This document shows positions 7,689 through 11,633 of a DNA stretch of 11,633 nucleotides, piece by piece (position 1 is the first letter of the stretch; every line of letters begins with the position of its first letter). The position numbers and the translations under genes are program-made. The stretch covers positions 1 to 11,633 of the forward strand of contig JAHJDS010000365.1 of NCBI GenBank assembly GCA_018812395.1, in the 5' to 3' direction. The notes beneath the pieces were generated by a model, which searched no databases, was not told the DNA's origin, and worked only from the letters and a program-made list of their open reading frames with translations. This stretch comes from Pseudomonadota bacterium (lineage in GTDB: Bacteria; Desulfobacterota; Desulfarculia; Desulfarculales; JAHJDS01).

Positions 7689-7695
7689 GACGAGC

Positions 7696-8667
7696 ATGAG
7701 CCGACCGAGCGCCCTGATCACCGGTGGGGCGGGCTTCATCGGGTCCCATCTGGCCGAGGCCCTGTTGGCCAGGGGCCACGAGGTGGCGATCATCGACGAT
7801 CTGTCCACCGGGTCGATCAAGAACATCGCCCCCCTCAAGGGCGATCCCCATTTCAGTTACACCATCGACACCATCGCCAACGCGCCCCTCCTGGCCGAAC
7901 TGGTCGACGGCTGCGACGTGGTCTACCACCTGGCGGCGGCGGTCGGGGTGAAACTGATCGTCGACAGCCCGGTCTATACCATCGAGTCCAACGTCGGCGG
8001 CACCGAGGCCGTGCTCGGCGCGGCGGCCAAGAAGAGGAAGCTGGTCGTGGTCGCCTCGACCTCCGAGGTCTACGGCAAGAACAACGACGTCCCCTTCCGG
8101 GAGGACCACGACCTGGTGCTGGGGCCGACGACCAAGGGGCGCTGGAGCTACGCCTGCTCCAAGGCCATCGACGAGTTTCTGGCCCTGGCCTACTTCCGGG
8201 AGAAGGGTCTGCCGGCGATCATCGCCCGGTTGTTCAACACCGTCGGGCCGCGCCAGACCGGACGCTACGGCATGGTCCTGCCCACCTTCGTCCGGCAGGC
8301 CCTGGCCGGGGAGCCGATCACCGTCTTCGGAGACGGGACCCAGTCGCGGTGCTTCTCCTGGGTGGGGGACGTGGTCGGGGCCCTGGTCGATCTGGTCGAG
8401 CGCCCGGCCGCCGTGGGCCAGGTGTTCAACATCGGCCACGACTCCGAAATCAACATCGCCGATCTGGCCGCCCTGGTCAAGGCGCGGACCGGCTCGGCGT
8501 CCGAGATCGTCTACATCCCCTACGACGAGGCCTACGAGGAGGGCTTCGAGGACATGCCCCGTCGGGTGCCCGACTTGACCCGGATCATCGACCTGATCGG
8601 CTTCAAGCCGACCAAAAACCTGGACCAAATCGTGGACGCGGTGATCGATTATTTGAAGGATCAATAA
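7696..8667 (+). CDS. NAD-dependent extended SDR: sugar-nucleotide epimerase/dehydratase/decarboxylase
   Basis: 323 residues. The nucleotide-binding motif is GGAGFIGS at residues 10-17, followed by an acidic IIDDLSTGS end of strand 2, which fits NAD rather than NADP. The catalytic centre shows STSEVYG at 121-127 and Tyr152-x3-Lys156 in YACSKAIDEF. Substrate-side elements are NTVGPRQTGRYGMVLP and FGDGTQSRCFSWV. STSEVYG with Glu124 and the QSRCF segment recall UDP-glucuronate decarboxylase (UXS), but UDP-glucose 4-epimerase-like and other extended SDRs share parts of both, so the reaction is left open. It does not look like the dehydratase PseB, whose GGTGSFG start is absent, so it is probably not the direct partner of the PseC-like aminotransferase. 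Soluble cytoplasmic enzyme supplying a nucleotide sugar to the locus. Good Shine-Dalgarno and a possible promoter of its own; only seven bases separate it from the next gene. Confidence 0.88.
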   Translation: MSRPSALITGGAGFIGSHLAEALLARGHEVAIIDDLSTGSIKNIAPLKGDPHFSYTIDTIANAPLLAELVDGCDVVYHLAAAVGVKLIVDSPVYTIESNVGGTEAVLGAAAKKRKLVVVASTSEVYGKNNDVPFREDHDLVLGPTTKGRWSYACSKAIDEFLALAYFREKGLPAIIARLFNTVGPRQTGRYGMVLPTFVRQALAGEPITVFGDGTQSRCFSWVGDVVGALVDLVERPAAVGQVFNIGHDSEINIADLAALVKARTGSASEIVYIPYDEAYEEGFEDMPRRVPDLTRIIDLIGFKPTKNLDQIVDAVIDYLKDQ

Positions 8668-8674
8668 ACCGCCC

Positions 8675-10567
8675 ATGCTTCAGTATCTATTGCCCTTCGG
8701 CGCGGCCCTGGCGATCTCCCTGGGCCTGACGCCGCTCGTCATCTTCGCCGCCCGGCGGCTGGGCTTCATGGTCCAGCCCCGCGAGGACCGCTGGCACAGC
8801 AAGCCGACGGCCCTCCTGGGCGGCGTGGGCATCTTCATCTCCTTCGGCGTCGTTTTTTGGGCGTTCTTTCCCGGCTGGCGGCTGGCCCCGTTGCCGGGCT
8901 TTTGGGAGATGATTTTTTTGACCGACCCACTCAAGGTTCCGGCGGCCTCGGTCCTGCCCTGGCTGTTCGCCTGCCTGGCGGCCATGTTCGTCATCGGTCT
9001 GGTGGACGACCTGAGGCCCTTGAGGCCCCAACTGAAATTCGTCCTGCAACTCCTGGTGGCCGTGGCCGCGGTGGCCCTCGGCGTTCAGGTCAAGATCATT
9101 CCCTGGCCCATCGTGACCATTCCGCTGACGTTGTTCTGGCTGGTGGGCATCACCAACGCGGTCAACATCCTCGACAACATGGACGGCCTGGCCCCGGGCA
9201 CGGCCTTCATCGCCGCCTCGTTTCTGACCTTGTTCGCCCATTGGGGGGCCTCGTACGAAGCGGCCCTTGCCGCGGCCGTCCTGGCCGGGGCGGTGCTCGG
9301 CTTTTTGCCCTACAACTTCAATCCGGCCAAGGCGTTCATGGGTGACGGCGGGTCCTTGTTCCTGGGGTTCGCTCTGGCGTCACTGGCCATCGTCGGCACC
9401 TGGCAGAACGTGACCCACCTGGTTTTGTCGCTGCTCGTCCCCCTGGCGGTGCTGGTGGTTCCCATCTTTGACACGGCTCTGGTCAGCTTCGAGCGGACCC
9501 GGGCCGGACGGTCCATCGCCCGGGGCGGACGGGACCACAGTTCACATCGCCTGGTGTTTTTGGGGCTTTCCGAGCGGCGGGCGGTGGTGGTCCTGCTAGC
9601 CATCAGCTTGCTGTTCGGCCTGGGGGCGTTGCTGCTGGTCACCTTCGCCGGCCTGTTCGCCACGTTGACGGTCCTGGCGGTCATGGCCGTGCCGCTCCTT
9701 TTCTTCGGGGTGTTTTTGTCCGGGGTCCGGGTTTACTCGGACCAGAAGCAGCGCCGGATCAACCGGCGCAGTCCCCTGGGCCAGCTCATCCTGCACAAGA
9801 AGCAGCTGCTTCAGATCAGCGTCGACTTGCTGCTGGTCACCGCCGCCTACTTCGCCGCCTACCAACTCCGCTTCGAGGGCCAGAGCCAGACCGTATGGCA
9901 CCTGTTCTCCCGGTCGGCCCCCCTGGTCATCGGGGCCAAGCTGGTGACCTTCACCGTCTTCGGCCTGTACCGGGGCCAGTGGCGCTACGCCTCGATCCAC
10001 GATCTGATCCGCATCGCCCAGGCCGTGGGCGTGGCCACGCTCGTCGCCCTGGGCCTGGTCATTCTGGCCTTCCACTTTGCGGGCTTTTCCCGGGCGGTGT
10101 TCGTCATCGACCTGGTGTTGACCTTGATGTTCGTCGGCGGGTCCCGGGTGCTGATCCGGGTGTACATGGAGTACTTCCATCGGCTGCGCCAAAACCGCCA
10201 CCGAGAGGCGGTCCTGATCATGGGCGCCGGCGACGGCGGGGAGATGCTCCTCCGGGAACTCAAGAACAACGACACGTTCCAGTTCAACGTCGTGGGCTTC
10301 ATCGACGACGAACCCCAGAAAAAGGGTCAGACCATCCACGGCGTGTCGGTGCTCGGCCCCCGCGAGGACATCCCGCTGTTGGTCGAGAAACACGGCGTGA
10401 GGCGGGTGTTCATCGCCATCTTGTCCGAGCCGCCCGGAGCATTCGCCGATCTGATCGAGTCCTGCCGGGAGATGGGCTTGGCCTGCTGCCGCATTCAGCC
10501 CATTCTGGATCTGGAGGCCACCCTCCGGGAGTCCGGGGTCGAGGCGACCGGTTCGGAGTCGGATTGA
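8675..10567 (+). CDS. Fusion: WecA/MraY-like phosphosugar transferase + FlaA1/CapD-type membrane and Rossmann domain
   Basis: 630 residues. Residues 1 to ~350 form a polytopic polyprenyl-phosphate N-acetylhexosamine-1-phosphate transferase. The visible motifs are VDDLRPL with Asp111 and Asp112, NAVNILDNMDGL at 161-172, FNPAKAFMGDGGS at 215-227 with Asp224, and DHSSHRL at 287-293, the counterpart of the His-rich cytoplasmic motif. It should start lipid-linked glycan synthesis by moving a sugar-1-phosphate onto undecaprenyl phosphate. A basic linker (about 352-376) leads into four further membrane segments and a Rossmann domain with GAGDGG at 517-522 and VVGFIDDEPQKKG. This is the arrangement of the N-terminal half of FlaA1/CapD/PglF-type dehydratases and of WbaP-type transferases (CoA_binding_3-like). 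The protein ends about 110 residues after that glycine motif, so the SDR catalytic half is missing. No frameshift is visible: the frame is continuous and the stop sits at a natural domain end. ATG start, with AAGGA 14 bases away, a long spacing. Confidence 0.9.
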   Translation: MLQYLLPFGAALAISLGLTPLVIFAARRLGFMVQPREDRWHSKPTALLGGVGIFISFGVVFWAFFPGWRLAPLPGFWEMIFLTDPLKVPAASVLPWLFACLAAMFVIGLVDDLRPLRPQLKFVLQLLVAVAAVALGVQVKIIPWPIVTIPLTLFWLVGITNAVNILDNMDGLAPGTAFIAASFLTLFAHWGASYEAALAAAVLAGAVLGFLPYNFNPAKAFMGDGGSLFLGFALASLAIVGTWQNVTHLVLSLLVPLAVLVVPIFDTALVSFERTRAGRSIARGGRDHSSHRLVFLGLSERRAVVVLLAISLLFGLGALLLVTFAGLFATLTVLAVMAVPLLFFGVFLSGVRVYSDQKQRRINRRSPLGQLILHKKQLLQISVDLLLVTAAYFAAYQLRFEGQSQTVWHLFSRSAPLVIGAKLVTFTVFGLYRGQWRYASIHDLIRIAQAVGVATLVALGLVILAFHFAGFSRAVFVIDLVLTLMFVGGSRVLIRVYMEYFHRLRQNRHREAVLIMGAGDGGEMLLRELKNNDTFQFNVVGFIDDEPQKKGQTIHGVSVLGPREDIPLLVEKHGVRRVFIAILSEPPGAFADLIESCREMGLACCRIQPILDLEATLRESGVEATGSESD

Positions 10568-10579
10568 ATCCGGTATACT
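10552..10579 (+). promoter_or_regulatory. Candidate promoter before the last glycosyltransferase
   Basis: TATACT at 10574-10579 (five of six to TATAAT) lies in the 56-base gap. The best -35 is a weak TTCGGA at 10552-10557 with a 16-base spacer, inside the end of the fusion gene. The -10 stands out in such GC-rich DNA, but the -35 is poor. Confidence 0.3.
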
Positions 10580-10610
10580 TGGTCTACCCGACGAACAAGT
10601 CGCGTCCGAC

Positions 10611-10617
10611 GAGGTGA
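10611..10617 (+). promoter_or_regulatory. Shine-Dalgarno for the GTG start at 10624
   Basis: GAGGTGA is a seven-base match to the anti-Shine-Dalgarno of 16S rRNA, six bases before the GTG at 10624. It fixes the start of the last gene. Confidence 0.75.
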
Positions 10618-10623
10618 GACGGC

Positions 10624-11633
10624 GTGCGCGTGTTACACGTCATCAACTCGCTTAATTACGGCGGCGCCGAAACGGCGCTGGTGGAACTGGTCCGCCGCTT
10701 GAACGAACGCGGTGACGACTGCCGGGCCGACGTCTGCACCCTGTTCAGCGGCGAGGAACTGGCTCCGGCCCTTCGCCGGGCGGGGGTCGGCTGGGTCCAC
10801 TTGAACACGCCCCAGCTGCGGGCCACCGGCCCGATCAGCTTTATCGCCAACAACCTCATCAAGAGCGACCCGACCAATTCGCCGCTGGACGGTTTTCTGT
10901 CCCGCGTCCCGGGCATGGTCCACCGTCTGGCCGGGGTCATCCGTCGGGGCGGGTACGACGTGGTCCACGGCCACCTGTTCCCCTCGTTCTACATCCTGGC
11001 CCTGGCCTCGCGTCTGGCCCGGCGGCCGGTTTACGTCTACTCGGAACACAGCATCTTCAACCGGCGGCGGGCGACGCGGCTGTTCTATCCCCTCGAGCGG
11101 CTGGTCTACGGCAGTTACGATCAGATCATCGCCGTCAGCCGCTCGGTTCATTCGAGCCTGGTCGGGTGGATGCCGCACCTGGGCGGCCGGATCGAGACCG
11201 TCGTCAACGGCCTGACGGTTCCGGCGCCGACGGCGACCGATCCCAAGGGGCCCCAAGCCCCGTATCTCTTCGTCGGCAGTCTGCGTCACTACAAGGGGCT
11301 GGACGTCTTGTTCGCGGCCCTGGATCTCCTCAAAAAGGCCGGGTGTTTGCGGCGTCCCCTGGAGATCATCGGCCAGGGGCCCGACGGGGCCAAGTTCCGC
11401 CGCATGACCGCCGAAATGGGCCTGGACGGCGCGGTGCGCTGGCTGGGGCAGCGGGACCGGGAAACGGTCTTCCGGCACATGGGGCGGGCGGCCTGCCTGG
11501 TCCTGCCTTCGAGGTGGGAGGGCATGCCCATGGTCATTCTGGAGGCCATGGCCCAGCGGACACCGGCGGTGGCCTGCGACGTGGGCGGCGTCGGGGAACT
11601 GGTCATCCCGGGCCGGACCGGTCTGTTGGTGCC
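10624..11633 (+). CDS. GT4-family glycosyltransferase, 3' end cut by the window
   Basis: Translated by hand from GTG 10624, the frame is open through 336 codons to the right edge with no stop, so the C-terminus is missing. GT4 proteins usually run ~370-400 residues, so perhaps 35-60 are outside. The N-terminal GT-B domain opens with VRVLHVINSLNYGGAETALV (residues 1-20), carrying the Gly-Gly-Ala-Glu loop at 13-16, and later has DVVHGHLF and an YSEHSIF segment. The donor domain shows LFVGSLRHYKGLDVL, IIGQGPDG and the EX7E motif with Glu299 and Glu307 in WEGMPMVILEAM, then GGVGELV. The stretch after the second strand, about residues 58-100, is some 25 residues longer than in the other GT4 enzyme of this locus. 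It should extend a lipid-linked glycan with retention at the cytoplasmic face; donor and acceptor are unknown. A long - strand open frame at 10633-11478 is its shadow. Confidence 0.9.
   Translation, partial: MRVLHVINSLNYGGAETALVELVRRLNERGDDCRADVCTLFSGEELAPALRRAGVGWVHLNTPQLRATGPISFIANNLIKSDPTNSPLDGFLSRVPGMVHRLAGVIRRGGYDVVHGHLFPSFYILALASRLARRPVYVYSEHSIFNRRRATRLFYPLERLVYGSYDQIIAVSRSVHSSLVGWMPHLGGRIETVVNGLTVPAPTATDPKGPQAPYLFVGSLRHYKGLDVLFAALDLLKKAGCLRRPLEIIGQGPDGAKFRRMTAEMGLDGAVRWLGQRDRETVFRHMGRAACLVLPSRWEGMPMVILEAMAQRTPAVACDVGGVGELVIPGRTGLLV

Noticed and set aside
7642..7695. TTG 7642 as start of the SDR
   Set aside because: It would overlap the previous gene and add 18 residues before the SDR start; GAAGGAGA correctly spaced to ATG 7696 supports the shorter form. 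TTGACT here fits better as a -35 box.
7339..8676. 445-codon open frame on the - strand over the glycosyltransferase end and the SDR gene
   Set aside because: Compositionally biased shadow; it covers two genes with strong catalytic motifs and has no recognisable domain.
10568..10623. Rho-independent terminator after the fusion gene
   Set aside because: No GC-rich stem of useful length followed by a T run; only four-base stems are present.
10618..11633. The last gene as broken or non-coding
   Set aside because: Manual translation from GTG 10624 gives an uninterrupted GT4 protein to the window edge, so it is simply truncated by the window.

Overview
The window is a GC-rich stretch (about two thirds G+C by eye) from a bacterial chromosome. 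It holds nine genes packed head to tail on the + strand, and nothing convincing on the - strand. The content is a surface-polysaccharide or glycolipid biosynthesis locus: an undecaprenyl-phosphate sugar-1-phosphate transferase, two GT4 glycosyltransferases, a GT-C type membrane glycosyltransferase, a sugar aminotransferase and a sugar-nucleotide SDR. Upstream lie a flavin oxidoreductase and two B12-binding-type radical SAM enzymes. The codon style and the anaerobe-flavoured radical SAM genes suggest a GC-rich anaerobe such as a Desulfobacterota-type (former Deltaproteobacteria) lineage. That is an inference, because no taxonomic marker gene is present.

Layout. 1-989: 3' part of an FAD-dependent amine-oxidase/UDP-galactopyranose-mutase-like protein, cut by the window edge. 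1015-2520 and 2527-3957: two different B12-binding/radical SAM proteins in tandem, in the same reading frame, separated by one TGA and two sense codons. 3968-5281: polytopic GT-C-like protein. 5278-6465: PseC-like PLP sugar aminotransferase. 6462-7649: GT4 glycosyltransferase with a GTG start. 7696-8667: NAD-dependent SDR. 8675-10567: WecA/MraY-type phosphosugar transferase fused to the membrane-plus-Rossmann N-terminal half of a FlaA1/CapD-type protein. 10624-end: a second GT4 glycosyltransferase, running off the right edge without a stop.

Gaps are 25, 6, 10, -4, -4, 46, 7 and 56 bases, so 1-7649 looks like one transcription unit with two stop/start overlaps (ATGA at 5278, GTGA at 6462). The two larger gaps each carry a promoter-like element and a good Shine-Dalgarno, so internal transcription starts before the SDR and before the last glycosyltransferase are plausible. 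No gene-free stretch reaches 300 bases, and I saw no tRNA, rRNA, CRISPR, insertion sequence or convincing terminator.

Working model (inference): the 8675 fusion loads the first sugar-1-phosphate onto undecaprenyl phosphate. The SDR and the aminotransferase supply a modified (4-amino-type) sugar nucleotide, and the GT4 enzymes extend the lipid-linked oligosaccharide in the cytoplasm. The GT-C protein adds a residue on the outer face of the membrane. The radical SAM pair and the flavoenzyme may carry out an unusual modification of the sugar or lipid carrier. The most notable points are the fusion without a catalytic SDR domain and the radical SAM pair inside a glycan locus.
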